Origin: Botrytis cinerea B05.10
Lineage: Eukaryota; Ascomycota; Leotiomycetes; Helotiales; Sclerotiniaceae
Direction of reading: 5' to 3'
DNA length: 64,000 nucleotides
NCBI RefSeq assembly: GCF_000143535.2
Contig: NC_037319.1
Location: 434,001-498,000, forward strand
Shown here: positions 47,615 through 58,069 of the stretch, piece by piece
Numbering within the stretch: position 1 is the first letter of the stretch
Layout of the letters: each line of letters begins with the position of its first letter
The notes under the pieces: generated by a model
What the model saw: only the letters and a program-made list of their open reading frames with translations
What the model was told of the DNA's origin: nothing
Databases searched by the model: none
Translations under genes and position numbers: made by a program

Positions 47615-49622
47615 CTAAGGAAATACTGCATCCAATACTTCGTCCTCATCACCGTCATTTTCATCAGGATTTAATGCAGTAGCATTCATCATTCCAGACA
47701 TTATCTGGTCATCTTGAGCCCCTAGAGCCTGTTGTGAATTCGTAACCTCTTCAATAGAAAGAACTCCTTCATCCTCAGGAGCTACCTGACTTAACTCCAT
47801 ACTCAAATCTCGAGTTAAGAAATTGCGTAGACCATTCACACCAGGCCCGGAAAAGACACAAAAGACATTGCGTTGATGTTCAGTAAATTCTGGATCAAGT
47901 CAATAAATTGAAGAAAAGCATAAAGTGAATGACTTACCTGCGGGAGCCTCTCTACAAAATTGTTCGAGATCATTTCGAAGAAAGGCGTGAACGCCAGTCA
48001 AACTCAGATGTGTTAATTTCGAACAATTCCTAAGTAGTAATATAATACTCTGTATTTTTGTTAGTAAAAAATCCTCATGCACAGTTATCTTCCACGTACT
48101 TGAAGTGTCAAATTAGCACAGTAGCTGAGATGTACTCTTTCGAGACAACTTCCATTATAGGCTTGTTCATCAATATGATGTCCTCGGTGAGCTAACTGCC
48201 GTTGTTTTTGTGCGACGGCTAATGCTATAACACTTTCATCGGTAATGTTTACACACTTGACTAAACCAATACGCCTTAGCTTAGGAAGGGTAGCTAGCTT
48301 TGTAACGGATGCATCTGTGAGGTGAACACAACAACCCAGGTCAATATAACGAATGCGGTTGCATGCTTGAACAAGTTTAATGACAGCAGCATCAGTAATT
48401 TGTCCACAATGTCCAAGGTGAAGGTAATGAAGATTTTTTCCCAGTCTGCTAATGGAATGAACGGCATGGTCCGTCAAGAGTCTGCATTTTGCGAAGACCA
48501 AATTCCTTAACCTTGGGGCAACAGCTATAATCTTCTCAACGGCAGCATCTGTGAGTCGATGACAACTTGTAAGATCCAATATCCGCAAATGATCGTACGT
48601 CGCTTTGTGAGGTAAGTTAAGGAACGCCGAATCGGTAATCAATTCACAATTTGCCAATCGAAGTTCCCGGAGAGCGTTTCCATGCGTGATGAGATTAGTT
48701 ACTGGGTCGTTTCCAATATTTTTACATTGGTGGAGATCGATTTCGAGGATGTTACGGCAATTTTGAGCAAATGCCATGATAGCCCTGTCGTCTAGCTGCT
48801 CACATTCATTCAACTTGAGCTAGAGAATTATGTCAGTATAAATATTGGAATCAATTTGAGGCAACTTACCCGTTTGAGGTGGTGACAACTCTCCGCGACT
48901 TTCACCATAGATTCAGAAGTGATTCCAATGCACTGCGATATGTTTAAGCCTTGTAATCGACGACAATGCTCCGCCAAAGTGAACATGGACGTGTCGGTAA
49001 TCTGTTTCACTCCAGAAATGTCAAGAGCAAGCAAGTGACTGTTATCGGTAATTAATTCAGTCAATCCACTATCTGAGATACCCTCGCAGTTGGTCAATGT
49101 CAATCTTTCCACCTTTGTGCATACGGAAAGAGGTCGGACAGTTCCGTCACTGACGCGGTCTGCCAAAACTGCCAAATTTAATCTTTTGATGAAATCTCGA
49201 TATGCGAAGTAGGGATTTTCCAAGGTGAGGGTATTGCAGATGTGCCCGAGTTTCGGAAATGTCGAACATGCCGGCCGATGCCATAATAAATCCACACTGT
49301 TCCTAGCCCATTTCTTGCATACGCGCATGCAAGATAAAATATCGTTTGGATGGGTGAGTTTCGAGAAGATGTTGATGAGAACTTCTGCGGGCAGTCTATT
49401 GGAAGCCGATATGCATGTTTCTGTAACGGCCATGTCTTGAAAAGTTGGCACGCCGATTGAAGATTGCGAATCGTTGTTTCCAGCGAAGAAATCGGATTCT
49501 TCGTAATCGGCACGCGCGGGGGAATTACTTGTAGATGAATGCGAATCATCACCTATGTCAGGCGTCGCACGAGATGGAAACCCGGAGTTGATGAGAGGCA
49601 TCCTCGTGGGCCGACCCTTCAT
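47615..49622 (-). CDS. GRR1: GRR1-type F-box/LRR protein, SCF ubiquitin ligase substrate receptor
   Basis: Grr1 recruits phosphorylated substrates to the SCF E3 ligase and links glucose sensing to cyclin and transporter-repressor turnover. Minus-strand exons are 49622-48870, 48819-48100, 48049-47938 and 47889-47615; introns are 50, 50 and 48 nt, and the protein has 619 residues. The F-box is NRLPAEVLINIFSKLTHPND...LWHRP at about residues 74-117. It is followed by about 12 cysteine-containing leucine-rich repeats of the C-x-x-L/I-T-D type, for example LDLTSCHRLTDAAVEKI and LHLGHCGQITDAAVIKL. After the LRRs comes the Grr1-specific FCREAPAEFTEHQRNVFCVF block and an acidic C-terminus DENDGDEDEVLDAVF. 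The N-terminus before the F-box is short (about 70 residues) and Ser-rich. The ATG at 49622 is the first in frame. Confidence 0.95.
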
Positions 49623-50229
49623 CGTGATGGGGGAAGGGCGATAACGTAGTCGAAGTATTTAAATGGGGAAGAAGTGATGGAGCAATGGCCGGAATGGATT
49701 TTTTTTGGATTTGGCGCTACGTTTCGAGGTAGGTAGTTGGCAAATCGATAACCAGACCAATGTCGTTCAAAGGGGTGAAATGAGGAGGTTGCTGACAATT
49801 GTGGATTGCTCAGCCTCGTCGATATCATGGAAGATTTTCCCTGGGGTTTGGGTATGTAAGGGAGGATAAAAATGTCGCGAATGTGGTAAATGTTGTAAAC
49901 TTCTGGGAACGAGCAGGTATAAATGACGAAATTGAGTCCCTTTTCTCCCGAAATATATGAATTTTGACAGGTATCAATTATCAGTTTTTGCCCGGGAAAT
50001 GGAGCGATAGGAACCAGCAATATTCAACCGTGTTGTGCTCTTCTCATTTGACGTTTTAAGTTTGGAGGCTTTGCATTGGCTTGTGGTTGCAGGAAGAAGT
50101 TCCGTTCTGGATGTTGTGCTTTACAGGTGACAGGGTAAATGTGTGTTTAGATGTTTCGGTGGGAAACGGGTGTTGAGGTAAGAAGCTTCTTGATCAGGGA
50201 GAGAGTGATGGATGGCATATGGGTGAGTT

Positions 50230-50277
<48 letters not shown>

Positions 50278-51927
50278 TGTGTGTGTGTGTGTGTGTTGGT
50301 ACAGTCCTTAGTAAGCAAGACAATTGAGATGTATGAATTTATGACTGGACGACGACGACGACAGCATTCCAGAGTTGAAGATTCTTCATGCTTCGATTTG
50401 GTCTATTATTAACGCGATTCATTGAAAATATTGACATCTTGTTCATGTGAAGAGAAGCCCTATACCACCAGGTGCACCTCAACAATTAATTACAAATTGA
50501 TTCACTCGGAAATGCCATCATCAAATCATATACACCAAAGCTCCTTGAGGTGATGAAAGCTATTCAAGGTGCATATCATCCTATCAAAAACATGGAAAAA
50601 TCTATTTATAGACTCCAATGTGAATGGCATCTAGAACGATTAGATTTTTGATTCGTCCAAGATGTATTCCTCGAAGATTGTGATTTCTCTTTATCCAAAT
50701 AGTCTGCCTCCACGGCAGTGGCCCCCGGAGGGCCAGCGGAGCGTTGTCTGTGTATTTATATATACATTTATACGTCTATACTAGATACTAGATACTAGAT
50801 AGAACTAATGGTATAATATCCACATATCTATATAACAGACAGGATCAAGAGTATTCAATCCTCAATCAACAACATAAGTCCTCTATAGTATCTCCCACCC
50901 CCTGAATCATCACTCAATATCTTCTACGCCAGTAATCTTTCAATAACGAATACCATACCCAGGTATACCAACCAAACCATCCTCGCTAACAAATCTTCAT
51001 CCCTCACTATCCAAACCCAAAGCATCAGATCCACGATCTCTCTCCAACAGAAACCGAGTTTGAAAAAGATGACAATCTGGGTCCTCGCCTCAGGGAATCC
51101 TCTTACAAGAAATAAGACTAGACAGATTCATTCCAACCTCACATCTAGCGAGCTACCTAGTCTAGTCACGAACCACTTTGGATTTTGTATCATATTATTA
51201 ACCATCTCGTCTCATATCATGTTATTCGGGTAATGTGATGCAAGTATTCGTCTACGAGTCGAATCCCCTTTTCCACACTCTCATTCGTGTAAGGTATGGA
51301 AATCTATCGAATGCTTTATCGTACCTCCACATAAACAAGTACCGACTCGAGTACATTGTAATTAATATATACATATTTTCTTTAAAAAAAAAAAAATACG
51401 AATTCACTCTACCTCAACATCTACAACCATCTTCATAGAAACAAGCAAGCAGCAATCCAGATCCAAATCCAAATCCAAATCCTAGTTAATCTATACTAAT
51501 AATAAATACACCGTACAAATAAACCCATGAAGCGAAACGAAATGAAATCACCCACCCACCAGCCATCCCACCATGCATCTTTGTTCGAAAAATTAAATTT
51601 TAGCTTTCCCCAGATTTCCACTAAAAAGCTTCTTCTTTTTTTTGGAATACGCGAGAGCGAGGTGCAAGCTCCATCCATCCATCCATCCATCCATTAAGGT
51701 TATCAAATCAGGTCATATTTTCAATCACTTGTTATTACTCTCACACTTCACACCTCACAACCTCACTTATCTATCTACCCACCCATCCATCCATCCATCC
51801 ACTTCAATTCTCCTCTCATACACATACACATACACAAAACCTAACCAAACCAAACCAATTGAACACAACACACCATACCCCCTTACTCAACCGCCCGCCC
51901 ATCTACCCCTCCAAAAAAAAATAAAAA
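49623..51927. other. Promoter region of GRR1 and upstream region of AIM18
   Basis: The 2.3 kb between the two divergent genes contains no supported gene. It holds a compound (GT)n(GA)n(GT)n repeat at 50229-50297, ACGACG units near 50350, TACTAGA repeats at about 50780-50803, TCCAAA repeats at about 51457-51482, (CCAT)n at 51671-51694 and a second CCAT run at about 51780-51800. The last 150 bp before AIM18 are C- and A-rich, like a 5' leader. Confidence 0.45.
50229..50297 (+). repeat. Compound (GT)n(GA)n(GT)n microsatellite
   Basis: About 7 GT, 17 GA and 11 GT units in direct succession, roughly 600 bp upstream of the GRR1 start codon. It would be highly variable between strains. Confidence 0.9.
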
Positions 51928-53052
51928 ATGTCCCTCCTCCCCCTCGCCCCGCGCACACTGCGCACCCTCCCCAAACCACAATATCTCTCTCGCTTCCGCC
52001 CAATCCCCCGCACCCACACCCGCGCAATCACAAGCAAAGCCAGCACCACCCCCCAACCCGACGCGATATCACTGCACCGACTCGAAGCCACGCAGCGCGC
52101 CCACCACAAACGACGCACCATCTACTCCGCGTCCGGGTTCCTCGCCGGCATGGTCTGCATCTGGGTAACCGCAACCTCGATCGATCTCCCCCCGCCTTCC
52201 AAACTCGATTCCTCTCGCCCGAGCCCCTCGCTCTCGTCTTCTTCCCCCGTGACCATTCTCCCTCCCCCTTCCTCCAAACCCACACCAGAACAAGAAGAAC
52301 TCATCCCCACCGGCACCAGCACAATCCCACACTTCCCCAAAACCATCCCATTCTCCCCCACCCCGAGCAGCACCACCACCCCGGAAGAACCCTACCAGCT
52401 CCTCGGCCTCGGCATCCGCACCGTCTCCTTCCTGCACATCCAAGTCTACGTCCTCGGGATCTACATATCGCCCTCCTCAATCCCCACGCTGCAAAGCTCT
52501 CTCCTCCAACTCGCCGCTCCAAACGGGGCCTCGACCCTCGTGGCCCACGAGAAAGACGCCCTGAAAGCTATGCTCCTCGACCCCGCCCGCAGCGAGGAAA
52601 TCTGGTCCGCCATTCTGCAGAACCCCGAAATCAAATCGCTCGTCCGCATCGTCCCCACGCGCAACACGGATTTCCATCATCTGCGCGACGCGTGGGTGCG
52701 CAGTCTTACGGCGCGCGCACAGAAAAATCGCGAGGAGTTCGGGGATGAGAAGTTTGGGAGTGCGATGGGTGAGTTCAAGGCGTTGTTTAATAGGGGGAGT
52801 GTGCCGAAGGGACGGGAGCTTTTGTTGAGTCGCGATGAGAGTGGGAAGTTGGGCGTGTGGTATGAGGATGGGGAGAAGGGGAGTCAGAAGTTGGGAGAGG
52901 TGGCCGATGAGAGGATTAGTAGGGGGATTTGGTTGGGGTATCTGGCGGGTGCGAATGTGAGTAGTGAGGAGGCGAGGAGGAGTGTGGTGGAGGGGGTGAT
53001 GAGGTTTGTGGAACGTCCAGTTGGGAGTGTGGAGGGGATGGTGAGTCTGTAG
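51928..53052 (+). CDS. AIM18: AIM18/FMP22-like mitochondrial protein with chalcone isomerase-like fold
   Basis: Aim18 is a mitochondrial inner-membrane protein of yeast with a chalcone-isomerase-like fold that lacks isomerase activity; its exact role is unsettled. It is a single exon of 374 residues. The N-terminus is Arg-rich and acid-free (PLAPRTLRTLPK, YLSRFRPIPRTHTRAITS), a good mitochondrial presequence. A transmembrane segment lies at about residues 66-84 (YSASGFLAGMVCIWVTATS). A Pro/Ser-rich linker leads to the CHI-like domain (LLGLGIRTVSFLHIQVYVLG, later RIVPTRNTDFHHLRDAW, FKALFNRGSVPKG and ISRGIWLGYLAG). The coding strand is strongly C-rich in the first two thirds and G-rich in the last third. 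The glutaredoxin gene converges 296 bp downstream. Confidence 0.9.
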   Translation: MSLLPLAPRTLRTLPKPQYLSRFRPIPRTHTRAITSKASTTPQPDAISLHRLEATQRAHHKRRTIYSASGFLAGMVCIWVTATSIDLPPPSKLDSSRPSPSLSSSSPVTILPPPSSKPTPEQEELIPTGTSTIPHFPKTIPFSPTPSSTTTPEEPYQLLGLGIRTVSFLHIQVYVLGIYISPSSIPTLQSSLLQLAAPNGASTLVAHEKDALKAMLLDPARSEEIWSAILQNPEIKSLVRIVPTRNTDFHHLRDAWVRSLTARAQKNREEFGDEKFGSAMGEFKALFNRGSVPKGRELLLSRDESGKLGVWYEDGEKGSQKLGEVADERISRGIWLGYLAGANVSSEEARRSVVEGVMRFVERPVGSVEGMVSL

Positions 53053-53348
53053 ATTGGGAGATGTATTTTAGTGTGTGTATGTGTGTACGCTTGATTGTAT
53101 GAGTATTGTTATGATGATATGAATGGATGATTTGGCCTGGTCTGGTCTCGCATAGCATGGCATATCGCAAAAAAAAACAAAAAAAAAAACGAGTAAATAA
53201 ATCAATCTTTATGTATGATATTCATCCACTCCAATCCCAGCAAAAGAGCTATTCTATGCACTTCCTATAAGCATGCATGTACTTCATCCACTTCAAGCAA
53301 GCATTCTAATTTCACTCTCATCCATCAACCAAATCCCCACAAGCCCCT

Positions 53349-54008
53349 CTAAGCCTGAACAGCATTCAACTCCTTCAACTGACTCTCCAAATCCTTCTTA
53401 TTCTTCGCCTGCAAATCCGAGTTTCCACCCACGTGTTTCTGACCGATGAAGATGTTGGGGACAGAGGTTTGACCCGTCTTCTCGGCGAGGTAGGATTGGA
53501 TTGCGGATCCGTCGTCTGCGGAGAGTTAGTGTGACGATGTTTTAATCGAGGAAGAGGGGACAATGGAGTGCCACATACCAACTTGATCCAGCTCGATAGA
53601 GTAGAAGTTTGCTTTCAAATCGGTCAAGAGCTTCTTGGTTGCGTTGCAGTATGGACAGTAGGATTTGCTGAAGACGGCTGGGGGCGGATGGGTTAGCTAT
53701 TTATGTATGTGTGTGTATGGGATTTGCGTATGGGATGAATAATTAATTGGGCGGTTTGAGTATTCATCTCTCTCTCTCTCTCTCTCTTTGTCTCTTGAGC
53801 TCGTAGAATATCCCATCCTGCCTGTCCACTTTCACACAGAAAGACTGATTCCTCGAGGAATGAAGAACTTTCGTGTCCAGGAAAACATGGGAGAGTTTTG
53901 TTCTATTCCCAGCAGGACGAGAGAAATGGAGATGCAGAAAAAGAGTCGTAACTTACCAACAGCGTTGTCGGCAATGATGCCATCGGCTTTGGTTTGAGCA
54001 GCAGACAT
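53349..54008 (-). CDS. Dithiol glutaredoxin (CPYC type, Grx1/Grx2-like)
   Basis: A glutathione-dependent thiol oxidoreductase that reduces protein disulfides and glutathione mixed disulfides. Minus-strand exons are 54008-53957, 53677-53579 and 53515-53349, with introns of 279 and 63 nt, giving 105 residues from ATG 54008 ([17 protein letters not shown]). The active site is [15 protein letters not shown], with both cysteines. The GSH-binding cis-Pro TSVPNIFIG and the GG motif HVGGNSDLQ are present. The first intron is unusually long for this window and contains a (GA)n run. The frame upstream of the ATG stays open and encodes LPIINFLRRFFTTTPISAAR, which looks like a mitochondrial presequence, but without an ATG. 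In yeast GRX2, two start codons give mitochondrial and cytosolic forms, so a second isoform from a near-cognate codon is possible here. Confidence 0.93.
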
Positions 54009-55588
54009 TCTGGCGGCGCTGATGGGAGTGGTGGTGAAGAAGCGACGGAGGAAATTAATGATGGGCAATTGGTAGGAGACCGGTGTATACCTAGGTCTTG
54101 TAGGTGCGGTGGGGGTGGAGAGCTTTATATGTAAACGGGATGGGGAGTTCCGGAATGGGAGATGAAATGTTTTGGGGGTGCTGAGATGGATGGTTTGTTT
54201 GCGTGTGGTGGTTGATCTTTTTGAATTTTGGCGGCTGGCTTGGTAAGGAGGGGTGGGCTGGATCGATGTGGATGGATGCGTTGATTAGCAATTGGCTGAG
54301 GGGCGGCGATGTTCTAGAAATGGACGACGGAGGGTTGATTAATCACCAACTTCTTGTCTGGGCGTGATTGCCGATTTTATTGGGATATTGCGTCACGGGA
54401 CAGGCATGGCAGACGTGGAAGGAAGGAATGGACGGGTGCATTTGGACGATCGGCTGGGAGCTCTGAGCGAAAGGAGTTGTGGACTTTGACTGTATGAAGG
54501 GAGTGTGGTCTAATGATTTGAGTTCTTTGCTGGCCATTTACTCCTCACATTAGCTAGAGCATGTACAGTACAGCAATAGCAACACAGAGCGGTGATAGCG
54601 AGAGCAACGTTATATCATATTGCAGTGTGATATCAACATCACGGTCTCGCACTGGATATATCACAAGGCAGAATGGAGCCTGCAACTGCAAGAGGAGTGA
54701 GGCAATTGCTGCTTACTTCCACCAGGTGCTCTGATTGATCTGCTCCGAACAACATGCGTTGGCACACCGCCCGGTGATCTATTTGATATGGATGATGACT
54801 AGACGCACCGATTTGGAGGGCGTGGAAACGACAACGGGAGAGTTTGGAGTAGATGCTAGATAGTAGATGCGAGATAGCAGATGCCTGGGGCGCATCAAGT
54901 GAGTCGAGCAAGCAAGAGATTGATACATTCTTCGTGTCGATTACATCCTGTATCTTACGTCCTTCCCAGGTCCTCGACCATGCTCGGTAGAAATAAGGAT
55001 ATATAGTACGTACCATGCGGACAGCCGGCACGGTACGGTACAGTACAGCACCAAACTAAAAAGCGGCCGGCCATCAATGAATGGACAGATATCATTTCTC
55101 TCTAGCACAGCATTGATGTCGCATTTTCTAGACCCCCAACATACATTTGGCCGATGATACTTTTTGATATTCACTCTGACCTCTGTTGAGATCTGGAATC
55201 GTACTCACTAATATCTCATCCTCATCCTCATCCTCATCCTCACTCTTACTACCACTACCACTACCACTACCACTCTCACTCGCTTCGTCGTCCTCACCGC
55301 CATCAACTTCTGAATTAGAATCAATCCTCGTCAATCATTCCTCATCCATCCAAACGTCTGCGCATGAAAAAGACAAAAGACAGCATCAAATCCATTACTC
55401 TACAAATTCCTTCCATCTTTCCATCAGCTTCGAGACCCCGTCATCGAAAGTCTTAACATACGAGTCAATCACCCCACCTTAAACCCTACATCCCACATAT
55501 ATCGAAAGCCTGGTCATATCACATTCACAAGTTTTCTCTAGGAAAAAAAAAGTCCCCTCCACAGGACTCAATACAAAAATCAGCCAAG
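54009..55588. other. Intergenic region between glutaredoxin and the BAG-domain gene
   Basis: It carries both promoters of two divergent genes. At 55216-55241 there are TCATCC units and at 55250-55275 ACCACT units. A minus-strand frame of about 130 codons (54639-55031) has no recognisable content. A short protein-like minus-strand frame near 55390-55470 is discussed in the findings. Confidence 0.4.
54121..54129 (-). promoter_or_regulatory. TATA-like element upstream of the glutaredoxin gene
   Basis: TATAAAGCT on the minus strand lies about 113 bp before the ATG, followed by a CT/CCACC-rich stretch that would suit a transcription start. If used, the transcript includes the ATG-less presequence-like frame. 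Confidence 0.35.
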
Positions 55589-56725
55589 GTGGCTTCCCGC
55601 GTTTTGGACTCGCAAGGTGGCACCCTGTCTACTGCCATTCAACGTCTGCCCGATTCTCTTCAAACCTATCTCGACACGACCGTTCAACATCTTCAATCTG
55701 CCTATTCGCAAATACCCGAACCCGCTCAAGCTTACATCGAACAAGCTGCAAAATATACACATATTGATCAAGTTCCCCCTACAGCATTAGCGGGTAGTGC
55801 CTTTGTGATACTTGCAGCTGCTGTGAGTATGAGTCGTTGGGGAAATAGTTGGTTCAGCGGTGGTGCCAGCCGTTTGAGTCCTTTTTCGAGTCGAGGCAAC
55901 CCACCGCAGGTACAAGATGAGGATTACGAATACATAACTGGTGAGGATTTGGAGCAACCAAGAAGGATCTATGATCCACATTTGAGACCACCTCATTCTG
56001 CACAAGAGGAAGATGACGTGCTATTGGTGAAGAACAAGGGAATTACATATCCAGTCAAATTTCCTGCTTACAGTATCGGGGATGGAAAGTTGGAAGTCAG
56101 TGATGTCAGGAAAAGAGCTGCCGCCTTGATGGAAGTTTCGAATTGGAGGAAGTTGAAATTGGTTTACAAGGGACAACAATTAAAGGATGATCATGCACTT
56201 GTTCGAAGTTATGGAATAAGAAATGAGTCGGAAATTCTTTGCATTGTCGGAGATGCGGCCACGGGAAGTGAAGATTCCGGAGATGAAAGCGAAGAAGTAG
56301 AAGGGACCGCAGCCAAGCTCAGGAAACGAATTCGCAAATCGAAGAATAAGAAGGGGAAGAAGAAGAGCAATAATAATCTCAAAGCGCCACAAATGGAATC
56401 ATCTGCGACTTCCAGAACAGCTTCACCAATCCCTCCTCCAACACCTAAGACACCAATCGAGAAATTAAATGCCATCTCAGATACCTTCCACAACGACATC
56501 TTACCATTAGCAGAAGAGTTTATTGCGAATCCACCAGAAGACCAAAAGAAGAAGGATTTCGAACATAAGAAGTTGAGTGAGACTATTATGGGACAAGTAC
56601 TATTGAAGTTGGATGCGGTTGAGACGGAGGGTGATCAAACAGCGAGGGAAACGAGAAAAGCTCTGGTGAGAGAGGTTCAGAATGTTCTTAATGAACTTGA
56701 TTCAAAGGTTCCAGGTGCAGAATAA
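55589..56725 (+). CDS. Membrane-anchored UBL-BAG domain Hsp70 cochaperone
   Basis: BAG proteins act as nucleotide-exchange factors of Hsp70; fungal members with a membrane segment (Snl1 and S. pombe Bag101/Bag102 types) sit at the ER or nuclear envelope and ribosomes. The open frame from 55589 gives 378 residues with a complete architecture: an amphipathic N-terminus, one transmembrane helix at about 65-81 ([17 protein letters not shown]), an acidic linker, a ubiquitin-like domain at about 145-222 ([20 protein letters not shown]...[10 protein letters not shown]), a basic Lys-rich stretch ([17 protein letters not shown]) and a C-terminal BAG domain at about 295-372. The oddity is the start: 55589 is GTG, in a strong context (A at -3, G at +4). 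The first in-frame ATG is at 55829, after the membrane helix. Either an upstream exon supplies the ATG, or initiation is at GTG. Confidence 0.85.
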   Translation: MASRVLDSQGGTLSTAIQRLPDSLQTYLDTTVQHLQSAYSQIPEPAQAYIEQAAKYTHIDQVPPTALAGSAFVILAAAVSMSRWGNSWFSGGASRLSPFSSRGNPPQVQDEDYEYITGEDLEQPRRIYDPHLRPPHSAQEEDDVLLVKNKGITYPVKFPAYSIGDGKLEVSDVRKRAAALMEVSNWRKLKLVYKGQQLKDDHALVRSYGIRNESEILCIVGDAATGSEDSGDESEEVEGTAAKLRKRIRKSKNKKGKKKSNNNLKAPQMESSATSRTASPIPPPTPKTPIEKLNAISDTFHNDILPLAEEFIANPPEDQKKKDFEHKKLSETIMGQVLLKLDAVETEGDQTARETRKALVREVQNVLNELDSKVPGAE

Positions 56726-58069
56726 GGGCGTTTATTTCGGCTATCTTTTTTATTTGGGAGGTAGAAGTGAATCAATCACCTAGTTTCGACTCCGGATTCC
56801 TTCTGTATTGAGTGCATCTATCTTTTGTTGCATTTACAAAATTTGTTCTATTGGGATGCTATGCTATGCATATACTGGGTATGATTGGGCTTCTACACTC
56901 CTAGGGAGGAATTCTTTATTGCAACATTTGCAATTTGGCATGGCGTATCGCATAGATGGGATAGGTGTTAATAAGTTGATGATAGGAAAGGGGGGGGGGG
57001 TTGAATTGAAGTACAGGGGTGAGCGTCATTGACACATGGGAACGATGCGAGAGGGTTGATCATTCTGTGTACATCGAGGAACGTGAGCATGAGCATGAGA
57101 TGACTTGTGGTTTGATATTCTGGAAAAGCATCTGCATGCTATTTGACCAGTGTGTTTATATTAAAGAGAACACAGAATTGAATGTATGTCACAGCTAAAC
57201 TGTATACCCCGTTTTACCTTTTGCTCCATGTGATATCATAGTTGTGACATAACTAAAGGGCTTTGACACTTATTCGGAACATTTTCGACATACTCTACAA
57301 CCGCATAGTACATCGGAAGTCTACCGTACCATAACATCTTGATTGCTTAGGTAAATTCACAACTACGCAGCGGTGTTAGATACTCGACTCCAAGTTGTCG
57401 TAGATACTTCAGTGATGGAAAAGTTCCAAGGATCTATTTGACGAGAATTGTCCAAATCATGCCAATGACTGAAATGGTCAACTCCCTCGTGCACCATCTT
57501 GAACCCATGACTTGGCGGATAGTATGGAGCTGAAGTTACAATATATCTGATATTTCAAAAATATATTGGATATCAAAATTATAACCACTTGTATCTGCGC
57601 AGTTCATGCGATCAAAATTGCTGCCTTATTATCTGCCATCAGGTTGGCGAGGCTTGATTGAAGTGAAAAATTCGATCAACGTAAAAATGGCAAGGCTGCA
57701 ATCGCACACATCGCCAACTTCAAGTTTTTCAACAAGACTGTACATTATCAAAGTGAGTTCAACATGAAATCAAATAAACATTGCCATGGAGAAGAAAAAT
57801 ATTGATTCATCATCAACATCATTTTGCCTCACTCAATAAATAATTCTTTTCAATTTTCCATCAAATTGGGGTTGTTAGCCCTGGGACTCGGCTAATATTT
57901 TTAGCGCGAAAACCGGTGTCAATTTGGAGAATCCATCCACCGTAAAGGAATTTGAAGACAACGACCAACCGACAAACCACGACACCGCCCTCATTTAAAT
58001 AACGAAGGTAGAGCAATCTGATTCTCTGTACGCCTTTCGATTTCATTCTGACAATTTATCCAGGACACG
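56726..58069. other. Interval between the BAG gene and uL13
   Basis: A stop-flanked minus-strand frame at 57363-57522 with protein-like content is listed separately. The right end is the uL13 promoter, including TTAGCCCTGG at about 57876 and a pyrimidine-rich leader. Otherwise nothing is supported. Confidence 0.35.
57363..57628 (-). CDS. Possible small two-exon orphan gene
   Basis: On the minus strand, the frame after a CTTCAG acceptor (at 57525-57523) runs about 52 codons to TAG at 57365-57363 with balanced, protein-like content (for example YYPPSHGFKMVHEGVDHF and DPWNFSITEVSTTTW). An upstream ATG near 57608 (MNCADT) joins in frame through an intron of about 55-59 nt, but its donor (GTGGTT or GTTATA) is weak. 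The product would be about 62 residues. No family is recognised. Chance is a serious alternative. Confidence 0.22.

Noticed and set aside
51642..52748. Long alternative frame of about 368 codons overlapping AIM18
   Set aside because: Its Pro/His/Arg-rich content is the frame-shifted reading of the C-rich AIM18 gene, which has clear homology in its own frame.
54639..55031. 130-codon minus-strand frame between glutaredoxin and BAG genes
   Set aside because: No domain, no plausible splice partners and composition like translated intergenic DNA.
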